From the NCBI RefSeq assembly GCF_041080625.1, contig NZ_CP163518.1, positions 682,001 to 746,000 of the forward strand: a stretch of 64,000 nt of DNA, read 5' to 3'. Positions 23,370-32,438 of the stretch are shown piece by piece. Numbering within the stretch: the stretch's first letter is position 1; each line of letters opens with the position of its first letter. This DNA is from Streptomyces sp. CG1 (lineage in GTDB: Bacteria; Actinomycetota; Actinomycetes; Streptomycetales; Streptomycetaceae). Both the position numbers and the translations under genes were made by a program. Below the pieces are notes generated by a model. That model made no database searches. It was given only the letters and a program-made list of their open reading frames with translations, and was not told the origin of the DNA.

Positions 23370-25865
23370 GTGGTGTCAGGAAACCCGCCTGCGGATGCGG
23401 ACGACACAATGGATCTCAGGGATCTGGCTGACAAGGACCGGGGCGATCCGTTCGGCATCATGTCTGCCGCCGTCGTCCTCGTGGATGCACACGGCCTGGT
23501 CCGGTACTGGAGTCAGCGGGCGGAAGACCTTCTCGGGTATCCCGCGCCCAGCGTGCTGGGGCGGCCCGCGGCCTCGCTCCTCACGGGCGTCACGGGCGTG
23601 GGCTCGAGCGGGGACTCACCGGTGTCCGCGCTGTCCGTGGCGGAGCGGATCGGGGAGGGCCGGGAGGGCCTGATCACCGCGCGTCACCGTGCTGGGCACC
23701 CCGTCGAGCTGGCGGTACGGGTGTGTCCGCTGCGCGCGGAGCAGGGCTCCGTCTGGCTCGCCGTGGCGTGTGAGGCCTCCGACTTGCGCAGGTGGGAACT
23801 CGATCAGGCGGTGCTGCGCGGCCTCCTGGAGGACTCACCGATCGGCATCGCCGTCCTCGACAGCGAGCTGCGCTTCCAGTGGGTGAACCAGGTGCTGGCC
23901 GCCATGGAGGGCCTGCCCGCGCACCTCGGGGACCACCTCACAGCCGCGACCGCCGGACCGGGACAGGTGCCGTCTGCCGTGGACTGGCAGGCGCGCCAGG
24001 CCCTGCAGTCGGGTCGGGTCACCCCGGCCGTGGAGCATGTGCCGCCTCCGCAGGGCAGGTCCCGCCGGAACTCGCATGGCCACCTCCGGCTCCGCTCGTC
24101 GTTCCCGCTCCGGGACGGCGACGGCAAGACGCTCGGGGTGTGTCACACCGCCGTCGACTTCACCGCCCAGGACCGGGCGCACGAGCGGCTCGCGCTGGTC
24201 AACGAGGCGGCGCAGCGCATAGGCACCACGCTGGACCTGGACCGCACGGTGCAGGAACTGGCCGAGGTCCTCGTGCCGCAGCTCGCCGACTTCGTGGCGA
24301 TCGACCTCTTCCAGGGCGTCCTCGCGGCCAGGGATCTCACCCCGGGGCCGGTCACCGGTGGCACGCTGCAGCGGGCGGCACATGTGTCGATCCACGAGGA
24401 GCAGCCGGAGGCGGTCGTGCCGGTCGGGGAGCCCACCGGGTACCCGTCGAAGTCTCCGCAGCGGCGCTGCCTGACCACGGGCCGGCCGATCCTTGATCCG
24501 GTGCTGGACCGGACGACATGGTGGCTGACCGACGATCCGATGCGCCTGGCCAAGCTCGTCAGTCTCGGTGTGCACACCCACCTGGTGGTGCCGTTGCGGG
24601 CGCGGGGCACGACCATGGGCGTGGTCAGCCTGCTGCGCTGGGAGAACCCCAACCCGTTCGACGAGGACGATCTGCTGCTCGTGGAGGAGCTGGTGGCGCG
24701 GGCCGCGGTATGTGTGGACAACGCCCGGCGTTTCGTGCGCGAGCACCACGCGTCCCTCGCCCTCCAGACCAGTCTGCTGCCCCCGGTTCTGCCCGATCAC
24801 TGCGCCGTCGAGGTCGCCTACCGCTATCTGCCGACCGACGCCGAGGCCGGTGTGGGCGGCGACTGGTTCGACGTCATCCCGCTGTCCGGTGCGCGCGTCG
24901 CGCTGGTCGTGGGGGACGTCGTCGGCCACGGCATCCACGCCGCGGCCAGCATGGGCCGGCTGCGTGCGGCGGTGCAGACACTCGCCGACCTGGACCTGCC
25001 CCCGGACGAGCTGCTCGCGCATGTCGACGACCTCGTCCTGCGCCTGGCGGACGAGGCGGAGGCGGCCACGGACGGACCGGTGGTGATCGGGGCGACCTGC
25101 GTCTACGCGGTCTACGACCCGATCTCGCGGAAACTCAACGTGGCGCGGGCCGGCCACCCCACCCCCGCCATCGCCCACCTCAGCGAGCCGGTGGAACTGC
25201 CCGACATCCCCGCCGGCCCCCCGCTGGGACTGGGCGGTCTGCCCTTCGAGTCGGCCGAGATCGAGCTCGAGGAGGGCAGCGTCGTCGCCCTCTACACCGA
25301 CGGGCTGATCGAGGCCTCGGACCGCGATGTCGACGTCGGCTTCGAGCGTCTCTGCTTCGCCCTGGCCCACCCCGACCGGCCGCTGGAGGAGATCTGCGAC
25401 ACGATGGTCCGCATCCTGCTGCCCGGCCACCCGCATGACGACGTCGCGTTCCTCATCGCCCGGACGCGCGCCCTGGCCCCTGACCGCGTCGTCTCCTGGG
25501 AGGTTCCCGCCGATCCCCAGGCGGTGCACGAGGCGCGTGACAACACCACCCGTCAGCTGGCCGCGTGGGGTCTGGAGGACATCGCCTTCACCACCGAGCT
25601 GATCGTGAGCGAGCTGATCACCAACGCCATCACGCATGCCTGCGGACCGATCGGCCTGCGTCTGATCCACGAACGGGCCCTCATCTGCGAGGTGTCGGAC
25701 GCCAGCAACACCTCGCCCCATATGCGCCGTGCCCGGAGCACCGACGAGGGAGGGCGGGGTCTCTTCCTCGTCGCGCAGGTCGCCCAGCGCTGGGGCACGC
25801 GGTACACCGAGACGGGCAAGACCATCTGGACGGAGCAGCAGCTGCCGGCCAAGGCTGCCTGCTGA
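23370..25865 (+). CDS. SpoIIE-type PP2C phosphatase with PAS, GAF and ATPase (anti-sigma kinase-like) domains
   Basis: This is an 831-residue soluble multidomain regulator. In order it has PAS (about 28-95, VVLVDAHGLVRYWSQRAEDLLGYP split over two strands), a second PAS (about 150-265), GAF (about 285-460, ERLALVNEAAQRIGTTLDLD to VCVDNARRF), SpoIIE/PP2C (about 480-695, with GGDWFDVIPL, VVGDVVGHG, LYTDGLIE and DDVAFL) and a C-terminal HATPase domain (about 700-825, SELITNAITHA). Such proteins dephosphorylate anti-sigma antagonists and can phosphorylate them, tuning sigma factors to a sensed signal. The GTG at 23370 is used here; the ATG at 23409 would remove 13 residues. It is a single gene, convergent with DUF1330. 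Confidence 0.88.
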   Translation: MVSGNPPADADDTMDLRDLADKDRGDPFGIMSAAVVLVDAHGLVRYWSQRAEDLLGYPAPSVLGRPAASLLTGVTGVGSSGDSPVSALSVAERIGEGREGLITARHRAGHPVELAVRVCPLRAEQGSVWLAVACEASDLRRWELDQAVLRGLLEDSPIGIAVLDSELRFQWVNQVLAAMEGLPAHLGDHLTAATAGPGQVPSAVDWQARQALQSGRVTPAVEHVPPPQGRSRRNSHGHLRLRSSFPLRDGDGKTLGVCHTAVDFTAQDRAHERLALVNEAAQRIGTTLDLDRTVQELAEVLVPQLADFVAIDLFQGVLAARDLTPGPVTGGTLQRAAHVSIHEEQPEAVVPVGEPTGYPSKSPQRRCLTTGRPILDPVLDRTTWWLTDDPMRLAKLVSLGVHTHLVVPLRARGTTMGVVSLLRWENPNPFDEDDLLLVEELVARAAVCVDNARRFVREHHASLALQTSLLPPVLPDHCAVEVAYRYLPTDAEAGVGGDWFDVIPLSGARVALVVGDVVGHGIHAAASMGRLRAAVQTLADLDLPPDELLAHVDDLVLRLADEAEAATDGPVVIGATCVYAVYDPISRKLNVARAGHPTPAIAHLSEPVELPDIPAGPPLGLGGLPFESAEIELEEGSVVALYTDGLIEASDRDVDVGFERLCFALAHPDRPLEEICDTMVRILLPGHPHDDVAFLIARTRALAPDRVVSWEVPADPQAVHEARDNTTRQLAAWGLEDIAFTTELIVSELITNAITHACGPIGLRLIHERALICEVSDASNTSPHMRRARSTDEGGRGLFLVAQVAQRWGTRYTETGKTIWTEQQLPAKAAC

Positions 25866-25883
25866 CGGCCGGGCGGTCGCTCG

Positions 25884-26231
25884 TCAACGGGCGGCGAGCG
25901 CTTCCAGCATCGTCTGTGCGGTGTCGGTCGCGTCGTAGTCCTCGCACACGCCCGGCACCAGGACGATGTCGCCCTCGATGTGCCGTGAACGCAGGGGCGC
26001 GATGGCCTGGTAGGCGTCGGACTCCCACCAGGCACGCGCCTCCGCGATCGACGGGAACCCGATCACGACGACATGCCCGGGCCATGCGCCCTCCTTCACC
26101 TCGTGCGCGGTGCCGTGGACGAGGAACCGGCCGCCGTACGGTGCGAAGGTGGCGGTGATCCGCGCGATGTACTCGGCGATCTCGGGGTGCGGGGCGGCTT
26201 CCTGCAGGTGAGCTATCGCGTACGCGGTCAT
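25884..26231 (-). CDS. DUF1330 family protein
   Basis: This 115-residue ferredoxin-like (dimeric alpha/beta barrel) protein matches the DUF1330 pattern: an initial strand TAYAIAHLQEAAPHPEIAEY, then APYGGRFLVHG, VVVIGFPSIAEARAWWESDAY and a final strand DIVLVPGV. The family has no agreed reaction. The ATG at 26231 follows GGAAGGA at seven bases. It sits alone beside decayed genes. Confidence 0.85.
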   Translation of the reverse strand: MTAYAIAHLQEAAPHPEIAEYIARITATFAPYGGRFLVHGTAHEVKEGAWPGHVVVIGFPSIAEARAWWESDAYQAIAPLRSRHIEGDIVLVPGVCEDYDATDTAQTMLEALAAR

Positions 26232-26332
26232 CGTGGCGTCCTTCCGGCCGGTCGGCTGCTGATGCGCACGATCCTGCCGCCCGGGTGAGCCACGGTCGAT
26301 GACCTGCCGGGTAATGAACGCGGGGGCGCGGA

Positions 26333-26507
26333 TCACCGGGTGTCGAGGAAGCGGACGAGGTGTTCTGCGACCTCGTCCGGAGCCTCCACCTGGGGGTAGT
26401 GGCCGACGGCGGGTGGGTCGGCGAGTTCGGCGACGGTGGCGGACGGCACGCGCTGTCTGATGCGGGCCGGCACATGGGCACCGCTGATCGGGTCGGACGG
26501 TCGCGGG
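26333..26507 (-). pseudogene. C-terminal remnant of an alpha/beta hydrolase
   Basis: The minus-strand frame ends DPISGAHVPARIRQRVP then ATVAELADPPAVGHYPQVEA, PDEVAEHLVRFLDT. This carries the terminal Asp and the catalytic His region (GHYPQVEAPDEVA) of alpha/beta hydrolases. About 230 upstream residues, including the nucleophile, are absent because the sequence changes to another remnant at about 26508. Confidence 0.6.
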
Positions 26508-26935
26508 TCAGCCGACGAAGACCCTGCCCTGCTTCACGACGTGGTGCGCCGGCTCGGAGCAGCCGATGGACGGGGTGACCAGCAGACTGACGGTGAGCGG
26601 CGCGGGCTCCGTGCTCGCGGTCGAGAACCCGCAGACGGCACCGCTGCCGGTGAGCGGGTACCGGAACCACCCGTCGACATCGCCACGGTGACCCGGTCGG
26701 ACTCCTTCCAGCCGCCGTCGGTGTGCTTGTGGACCTGCAACCGTACGGAGGCCGCGTGCTGGTCCTGTGCCGAGCGGAGCGCGGTCAGCGTGACCTTTGG
26801 TCGTTGCCGAGGACGGACGAGGCGATCACCTGGGTCCGCGGTGCGGCGGTGTCGGCGCTGGACGCTCCGGCGCCGGCGATGAAGACCAGCCATCTGGCTC
26901 CAGGGTTGTTCGGGGGTCTGTACGCACCGGGCACC
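26508..26935 (-). pseudogene. Degenerate gene for a secreted protein of unknown family
   Basis: Three minus-strand frames join into one protein. RWLVFIAGAGASSADTAAPR and TQVIASSVLGND look like the end of a signal peptide and a mature start. RPKVTLTALRSAQDQHAASV then RLQVHKHTDGGWKESDRVTV continue in a second frame. DVDGWFRYPLTGSGAVCGFS, then EPAPLTVSLLVTPSIGCSEP to GRVFVG end in a third. Single-base shifts occur near 26810 and 26680. The two Cys and repeated strands suggest a small exported domain. No function is assignable. Confidence 0.5.
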
Positions 26936-26965
26936 TCCCGGCCGGCCGCTTCTGCCGGTGGCGGG

Positions 26966-27421
26966 TCAGGCGTAGAAGCGGGACAGGCTCTGCAGGACGG
27001 CGGCGGGCTTGGTGCCGCCGTCCACCTCGACCGTGCCGTCGACGGTGATCTGAACGCCGCCGGGCACGTCCTCGACCGAGGCGAGCCGGGCGAGGAGCCG
27101 GATGCGGGATCCCACCCTCACCGGTGCGGGGAAACGCACCTTGTTCAGGCCGTAGTTGACCTTGGTGGTCACACCATGTACGTCCAACAGCTCGCTGAAG
27201 AGAGGGATGAACAGGGACAGGGTGAGGTAGCCGTGTGCGATCGGTGCGCCGAAGGGGCCCTGGGCCGCCCGCTCCGGATCGGTGTGGATCCACTGGTGGT
27301 CGCCGGTGGCGTCGGCGAAGGTGTCGATGCGCTCCTGAGTCACCTCGATCCACTCGCTGGTGCCGAGGTCGCTGCCGGCGAGCTTCTTCAGTTCGTCCAG
27401 GCCGTTGACGGTGATGCTCAT
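26966..27421 (-). CDS. MaoC-family (R)-hydratase/dehydratase
   Basis: This 151-residue hot-dog-fold protein carries the MaoC hydratase signature: FADATGDHQWIHTDPERAAQ, with the catalytic Asp and His, then GPFGAPIAHGYLTLSL. These enzymes hydrate trans-2-enoyl-CoA thioesters. It is the last gene of a four-gene minus-strand operon behind an SDR, an amidohydrolase and an acyl-CoA ligase, 15 bases after the ligase stop, and probably acts on the CoA ester the ligase makes. The ATG at 27421 follows AGGAAGG. Confidence 0.92.
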   Translation of the reverse strand: MSITVNGLDELKKLAGSDLGTSEWIEVTQERIDTFADATGDHQWIHTDPERAAQGPFGAPIAHGYLTLSLFIPLFSELLDVHGVTTKVNYGLNKVRFPAPVRVGSRIRLLARLASVEDVPGGVQITVDGTVEVDGGTKPAAVLQSLSRFYA

Positions 27422-27436
27422 AAGTCGCCTTCCTCT

Positions 27437-28945
27437 TCAGGGAGTTGAGGTGCCGCAGAGATGCCGTACGCGGGACTTGAGGAGTTTTCCGGAGGCAGTG
27501 CGCGGGAGTTCGTCCGTGACCACCACCGACTTGGGGATCTTGTACTTGGCGAGCCTTCCGGCCAGGGAGGCCAGGACTTCTTCCGGGTCCAGTCCGATGC
27601 CCGCGGCCGGGACGACGACCGCACACGGCACCTCGCCCCATGTGTCGTCAGGGACACCGATCACCGCGCACTCGGCGATGCCGGGGTGGGCGAGGAGAAG
27701 GTCCTCGATCTCGGCGGGGTAGATGTTCTCTCCACCGGAGATGATCATGTCCTTGATCCGGTCGACGATGCGCACATAACCGTCCTCGTCGACCCGGGCC
27801 GCGTCGCCGCTGCGGAACCAGCCGTCCGCGAAGGCGGCTTCCGTCTCCTCGGGCAGCCCCCAGTAGCCGGGCATGACATGCGGTCCGCGCACCATGACCT
27901 CGCCGGTCTCACCGACGTCGACCGGGGTGAGGTCGGGCCGTACGACCCGTACGTCGCTGAAGAAGTGCGGTACGCCCGCCGAGCCCGCCTTGCCGACCGC
28001 GTGCTCCGCGTCCAGGAAGAGCGTGCCGGGCGCGGCCTCGGTCATGCCGTAGCCCTGGAGAAAGGTGAGCCCGCGCTCCTGGTAGGCGGCGATGAGCGGG
28101 GTCGGTACCGGTGATCCGCCGCAGGTGAGGATGCGGAGCGAGGACAGGTCGGCCGCCGCCCAGCGTGGATGCCGGGCGATCCGGTCGAACATCGTCGGCA
28201 CCCCGAACATGAAGGTGATCCGGTGCCGTTCGATCAGGTCGAAGGTGGCCTCGGGATCGAAGGCCTCCACCAGGACGCAGGTGCCGCCCTTGAGCAGCAC
28301 CGGCAGGGTCAGCATGTTCAGGCCGGCGGTGTGGAACAACGGGGCGGAGACCAGGGCGCGTTCGTCGGCGATCAGATCGTGGTCGATCAGGACGTTGACG
28401 GCGTTCCAGGTGAGGTTGCCGTGGGTGAGCATCGCACCCTTGGGGCGGCCGGTCGTCCCCGAGGTGTACATGATGATGCAGGTGTCGTCGGGAGTGACGG
28501 GTTCGTCGATCGGCTCGTCCGAGGCGGCTGCCAGGGCCTGCTCGTACGCGTCGCCGGTCTCGACGCGGATGCGTACGTCCGTGCTGCCCGCCAGTTCCGC
28601 GACGAGCCCGGCCTGTGCGGGGCCGTGGACGAGGGCCCTGGCGCCGGAGTCGGCGAGCTGGTAGGCGATCTCGGGGCCTGCGAGGCGGGTGTTGAGGGGG
28701 ACGAAGACGGCGCCGAGGGTGCCGGCGGCGAACAGGGTCTCCAGGTAGGCGGGGTGGTTGGGGCCGAAGTGGGCGATGCGGTCGCCGCGTCTGATGCCCC
28801 GGGCGTGGAGTGCGTGCGCGAGGCGGGTGACTCGGGTGTGCAGCGTGCGATAGTCGGTCGGCCGTTCCTCGTGGATCAGGGCCGTGCGGTGCGGGGTCTT
28901 GCGGGCCCTGCGGGCGGGCCACGATCCCAGTCCCTCGTTGCGCAT
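27437..28945 (-). CDS. Acyl-CoA synthetase (AMP-binding, class I adenylate-forming)
   Basis: The 502-residue enzyme activates a carboxylic acid to its CoA thioester through an acyl-AMP. Motifs are clear: the P-loop [16 protein letters not shown], the A5 motif [29 protein letters not shown], the hinge [16 protein letters not shown], and the C-terminal Lys in [11 protein letters not shown]. Sequence style resembles medium/long-chain or aromatic acyl-CoA ligases; the acid is unknown. It lies 10 bases from the amidohydrolase and 15 from MaoC, so the genes should be co-transcribed under the divergent MarR regulator. Confidence 0.92.
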   Translation of the reverse strand: MRNEGLGSWPARRARKTPHRTALIHEERPTDYRTLHTRVTRLAHALHARGIRRGDRIAHFGPNHPAYLETLFAAGTLGAVFVPLNTRLAGPEIAYQLADSGARALVHGPAQAGLVAELAGSTDVRIRVETGDAYEQALAAASDEPIDEPVTPDDTCIIMYTSGTTGRPKGAMLTHGNLTWNAVNVLIDHDLIADERALVSAPLFHTAGLNMLTLPVLLKGGTCVLVEAFDPEATFDLIERHRITFMFGVPTMFDRIARHPRWAAADLSSLRILTCGGSPVPTPLIAAYQERGLTFLQGYGMTEAAPGTLFLDAEHAVGKAGSAGVPHFFSDVRVVRPDLTPVDVGETGEVMVRGPHVMPGYWGLPEETEAAFADGWFRSGDAARVDEDGYVRIVDRIKDMIISGGENIYPAEIEDLLLAHPGIAECAVIGVPDDTWGEVPCAVVVPAAGIGLDPEEVLASLAGRLAKYKIPKSVVVTDELPRTASGKLLKSRVRHLCGTSTP

Positions 28946-28955
28946 CTGACGCCCC

Positions 28956-29831
28956 TTACGATGTCGTCAGCCCGAGCAACCGGGCCGCGTTCTCCTTCAG
29001 GATCTTCGGCCTGACCTCGTCCTTGACGGAGAGCTTCGCGAAGTCGGCCAGCCATCGGTCCGGGGTCAGCACCGGGAAGTCGGAACCGAACAGGACCTTG
29101 TCCTTCAGCAGCGTGTTGGCGTACTGCACGAGCTGCGGCGGGAAGTACTTCGGCGACCAGCCGGAGAGGTCGATGTGCACACCGGGCTTGTGGGTGGCCA
29201 CTGCCAGGGCCTCGTCCTGCCAGGGGAACGACGGGTGCGCCAGGATGATCTTCAGCTGCGGGAAGTCGGCGGCGACGTCGTCCACGTGGAGCGGGTTGGA
29301 GTACTTCAGGCGGATGCCGCCTCCGCCGGGGACGCCGGCGCCGATTCCGGTCTGGCCGGTGTGGAAGAGCGCAATGGTGCCGGTCCCCTCGATCAGCTCG
29401 TACAGGTCGTACGCCACCGAGCGGTCGTTGGGGAAAAAGCCCTGGATGCTGGGGTGGAACTTGAAGCCCTTCACCCCGTACTCCTCGACCAGCCGCCGGG
29501 CCTGTCGCACGCCCGCCTTCCCCCGGAAGGGGTCGATGGAGGCGAAGGGGATGAGCACGTCCGCGTGGGCGGCTGCGGCCTCGGCGACCTCCTCGTTGGG
29601 GACGGGCGCGGCGCCCGTGGCGGACTCCGCGTCCACCGTGAAGATGACGGCGGCCATCCGCCGCTCGCGGTAGTGGGCGGCGGTCTCCTCCAGCGTGGGC
29701 CTTCGCTTGCCCTCGACCTTGAAGTAGGCGGAGGAGGCGTTGTGCAGGTCGTCGTCGAGGGAGGAGTGGCCCTTGGCGGAGACCTCCGCGTGGGTGTGGA
29801 CGTCGATGGCGACGAGGTGCTCGATGTCCAT
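28956..29831 (-). CDS. Metal-dependent amidohydrolase (Amidohydrolase_2)
   Basis: This 291-residue TIM-barrel enzyme has the complete metal site of the family: AIDVHTHAEV (HxH), the His in KGFKFHPSIQGFF, ILAHPSFPW, and the closing Asp in KVLFGSDFPVLTPDRW. Members hydrolyse or decarboxylate ring-derived acids such as amino-carboxymuconate semialdehyde or gamma-resorcylate. In this operon the likely job is opening or decarboxylating an intermediate before CoA activation. The ATG at 29831 overlaps the SDR stop by one base (TGATG), with GGAGG upstream, so translation is coupled. Confidence 0.88.
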   Translation of the reverse strand: MDIEHLVAIDVHTHAEVSAKGHSSLDDDLHNASSAYFKVEGKRRPTLEETAAHYRERRMAAVIFTVDAESATGAAPVPNEEVAEAAAAHADVLIPFASIDPFRGKAGVRQARRLVEEYGVKGFKFHPSIQGFFPNDRSVAYDLYELIEGTGTIALFHTGQTGIGAGVPGGGGIRLKYSNPLHVDDVAADFPQLKIILAHPSFPWQDEALAVATHKPGVHIDLSGWSPKYFPPQLVQYANTLLKDKVLFGSDFPVLTPDRWLADFAKLSVKDEVRPKILKENAARLLGLTTS

Positions 29832-30748
29832 CACGCCTCCGGGAGCTTCGGGGCCGGAATGCCGACCGTCTGGAGCTCCGCGCCGACCGATGCCGGGAAG
29901 GCGTCGGCCAGGGTCTGGGGAGTCCAGCCGCCGTCGGCGTAGGCGACCCGGATCTCCTGCGGATGCGACCACAGCGCCACCTTGTCGCCGCCGATGCCGA
30001 TGCACTGGCCGGTGATGCCGCGCGCGGCCTCGGACGCCAGGAAGGGGACGAGGGCCGCGCAGTCCTCGGGGGTGCCGAAGCCCTCCCCCTGGCGCAGGAA
30101 GGGCGGCAGCGGTTCACCGTCGTGCAGGGCTTCGATGTACGGGGCGAAGGCGGGGATGGTCTCGGTCATCGCGGTGGCGGCGACCGGGACGATCGCGTTG
30201 ACGGTGATGTCCGCGCGGGCCAGCTCCATGGACCAGGTACGGGCCATGGCGGCGATCCCGGCCTTGGCGGCGGCGTAGTTGGTCTGGCCGAAGTTGCCGC
30301 GCTGCCCGGCCGGGGAGCCGACGAGGACGAGGGTGCCGCCCTCGCCCTGCGCGCGCATGCGGACGGCGGCGGAACGGGCGCAGGTGAAGGTGCCCCTGAG
30401 ATGGGTGGTGAGCACCGCGTCGAAGTCGTCGTCGGTCATCTTCCAGAGCACCTTGTCGCGCAGGATGCCCGCGTTGGTGACGAGGATGTCGAGCCGGCCG
30501 AACTCCTCGACGGCGCGCTGCACCAGCCGGTCGGCGGCCTCCGCGGTGCCGACCGGGACCGCTTCGGCGACGGCGGTGCCACCGGCCTCGGTGAGGGACT
30601 TGACGGCCTGTTCGGCCACGGCTGCGTCGATGTCGTTGACGACGACGGACGCGCCGTGGGCGGCGAGGGCATGCGCATAGGCCAGGCCGAGGCCACGGCC
30701 ACTGCCGGTGACGACGGCGGCCTTGCCGGTCAGATCGATGGGGGGCAC
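29831..30748 (-). CDS. Short-chain dehydrogenase/reductase, first gene of a MarR-controlled operon
   Basis: This 305-residue SDR has the NAD(P) motif TGSGRGLGLAYA, NDI for cofactor choice, NAG, the catalytic Ser near VGSPAGQRG and YAAAK. The tail of about 60 residues (after GITGQCIGIGGDKVALW) is longer than in classical SDRs and resembles the hydroxyacyl-CoA dehydrogenase type of multifunctional beta-oxidation enzymes. The GTG at 30748 follows AAGGGA at seven bases and starts exactly at the domain; the ATG at 30766 lacks such a site. It faces marR across the 30797-30821 palindrome. Confidence 0.85.
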   Translation of the reverse strand: MPPIDLTGKAAVVTGSGRGLGLAYAHALAAHGASVVVNDIDAAVAEQAVKSLTEAGGTAVAEAVPVGTAEAADRLVQRAVEEFGRLDILVTNAGILRDKVLWKMTDDDFDAVLTTHLRGTFTCARSAAVRMRAQGEGGTLVLVGSPAGQRGNFGQTNYAAAKAGIAAMARTWSMELARADITVNAIVPVAATAMTETIPAFAPYIEALHDGEPLPPFLRQGEGFGTPEDCAALVPFLASEAARGITGQCIGIGGDKVALWSHPQEIRVAYADGGWTPQTLADAFPASVGAELQTVGIPAPKLPEA

Positions 30749-30796
30749 GAGCGGGTCCCTTCGCATGGGGTGCGACTACGCGATCGAAGCTAAGAG

Positions 30797-30821
30797 CAAT
30801 AATTGATGTCGTCAATAGTTG
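30797..30821. promoter_or_regulatory. MarR-type operator between SDR operon and marR
   Basis: CAATAATTGA and TCAATAGTTG form a 25-base palindrome (8 of 10 arm bases pair; the inner ATTGA-N5-TCAAT is perfect). It is the only AT-rich spot in the 94-base divergent gap, 22 bases from the regulator start. Binding here would repress both directions. Confidence 0.65.
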
Positions 30822-30842
30822 TTGGTGACCTTCAGGTGCGTC

Positions 30843-31403
30843 ATGCTGGAATCTGCACGCGAGACCGACACGCCTCGAGGGCGCCGAGAACAGCGCCCCG
30901 CGACCGAGACCAGGGAGCCCGCCATCGCCCGCAAGCACACCGAGATCCCGACCCCCATCGACGCGGACGAGCCGTGGATGCGGGCACTGCACGCGGACAC
31001 GGGCTATCTGCTGTACCGCCTGGGCCTGCGCTCCGGTCAGTTGTTCAACGCGTTCCTGCAGGAGTCGGGGCTGCGGCTGCGGCACTACGCCGTGCTGCGC
31101 TTCCTCGCCACCTGCGAGGGCGCACTCCAGCGCGAGCTGAGCGCCCGGCTCGGCTACGACCCGAGCGCGATCGTCGGCCTGGTGGACGACCTGGAGAAAC
31201 AGGGCTTCGCCGAGCGCCGCCCCGCCCCCGACGACCGCCGCAGCCGCATCGTCGTCCTCACCGAGGACGGCCGCGCGTTCCTCCGCGACACGGATCACGC
31301 GGGCCTGCGGGTGACCGACGAACTGCTCGCCCCGCTCTCCCCCGCCGAGCGGGAGACACTGCACACGCTTTTGTTGCGCGCCGCCGGCGACAGGCTCGAC
31401 TGA
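30843..31403 (+). CDS. MarR-family transcriptional regulator
   Basis: This 186-residue winged-helix repressor has the MarR core: LRHYAVLRFLATCEGALQRE then LSARLGYDPSAIVGLVDDLE (recognition helix) and GFAERRPAPDDRRSRIVVL (wing). An unusual hydrophilic Arg/Thr-rich N-terminal arm of about 40 residues precedes it. The ATG at 30843 follows AGGTG; an in-frame upstream start at 30819 would fall inside the operator. It most likely represses the divergent SDR-amidohydrolase-ligase-MaoC operon and itself, released by a pathway substrate or CoA ester. Confidence 0.9.
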   Translation: MLESARETDTPRGRREQRPATETREPAIARKHTEIPTPIDADEPWMRALHADTGYLLYRLGLRSGQLFNAFLQESGLRLRHYAVLRFLATCEGALQRELSARLGYDPSAIVGLVDDLEKQGFAERRPAPDDRRSRIVVLTEDGRAFLRDTDHAGLRVTDELLAPLSPAERETLHTLLLRAAGDRLD

Positions 31404-31450
31404 CGCTGCGGCCGGCACTGCCGGCGCTCCGGCCCTCGTAATGTATCCGC

Positions 31451-32272
31451 GTGACCGGTCCCGCCCCACGCCCCCAGTCCCTCCTGCTCAGCTTTCTCGG
31501 CGACGAGGTGCTGGGCCGTGGGGTGTGCGTGTACACGGGGAGCGTCATCGAGGTGTTCCGGCACGCCGGAGTCGGAGAGCAGGCCACCCGGTCCACCCTC
31601 ACCCGCATGGCCGGCCGTGGTCTGCTGAGCCGGCGGCGCGCGGGCCGGCGGACCTACGTCGGCCTCACCGACCGCTCGGAGGCGATCCTGCGCGACGGCG
31701 AGCGGCGCATCTGGAGGACGGGCGCGGTCAACCGGGACTGGGACGGGACCTGGACCCTGCTCGGCTTCTCGCTCCCGGAGTCGTGGCAACGCCAACGGCA
31801 CGATCTGCGCTCCCAGCTGACCTGGGCGGGTTTCGGCGCCCTGTTCAACGGGCTGTGGATCGCGCCGGGCGAGGTCGACGTCTCCGGGATCGTCGCCGAA
31901 CTGGGCCTGGCCGCACACGTGAAGGTCTTCCGTGCCCACGCGGACGCCGGCATGGACATCGCCGAGATGATCGACGACACCTGGGACCTCCACGAACTGG
32001 CGGTCCGCTACCGGGACTTCGACACCTCGTGGCGGCCGCACGCCTCGGGCCGCGCGGACCTCGCCGCCGAGGACGCCCTCGCGCTACGCCTCCGACTCAC
32101 GGCCGAATGGCTCCAGGTCATTCGCGGCGACCCCCGGCTGCCGGTAGGGCACCTGCCGGCGAACTGGCCCGCCGCCGGGGCGGAGAAGACGTTCCGCACG
32201 GTCCACGCCTTGCTGAAAGCACCCGCCCGGGACGCGGCGCACCGGCTGATCGAGACGATTCCGGCGACGTAA
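31451..32272 (+). CDS. PaaX-family transcriptional regulator
   Basis: This 273-residue protein has the PaaX layout: an N-terminal winged helix (SLLLSFLGDEVLGRG to ATRSTLTRMAGRGLLSRRR), a central PaaX dimer region (WDGTWTLLGFSLPESWQRQR, RSQLTWAGFGALFNGLW) and a C-terminal helical part (FRTVHALLKAPARDAAHRL). PaaX of E. coli represses phenylacetate genes and responds to phenylacetyl-CoA. No phenylacetate genes are here; the target is more likely the hydrolase/MFS pair downstream. The GTG at 31451 has a poor ribosome site. The gene is only 47 bases behind marR. Confidence 0.88.
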   Translation: MTGPAPRPQSLLLSFLGDEVLGRGVCVYTGSVIEVFRHAGVGEQATRSTLTRMAGRGLLSRRRAGRRTYVGLTDRSEAILRDGERRIWRTGAVNRDWDGTWTLLGFSLPESWQRQRHDLRSQLTWAGFGALFNGLWIAPGEVDVSGIVAELGLAAHVKVFRAHADAGMDIAEMIDDTWDLHELAVRYRDFDTSWRPHASGRADLAAEDALALRLRLTAEWLQVIRGDPRLPVGHLPANWPAAGAEKTFRTVHALLKAPARDAAHRLIETIPAT

Positions 32273-32333
32273 CGCCTTCGGCGCTCCGCCACGCCACCGC
32301 GCGCTCCCGCCCGACGCGATGTTGTGCATTGTA

Positions 32334-32363
32334 TTGACGGCCGCGAGAAGTTCGCCCTACATT
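32334..32363 (+). promoter_or_regulatory. Vegetative-type promoter of the hydrolase-MFS operon
   Basis: TTGACG and TACATT are separated by 18 bases, a near-consensus pair in an otherwise GC-rich gap. Transcription would begin near 32370, giving a leader of about 70 bases before the ATG at 32439. The PaaX product may act here. Confidence 0.6.
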
Positions 32364-32438
32364 CCTCCACGCCTTCGTTCAGTGCACTGAGCATCTGCCA
32401 GGTCTCCGCTCCACAGTCACCCACAAGGAGCCACCTTC

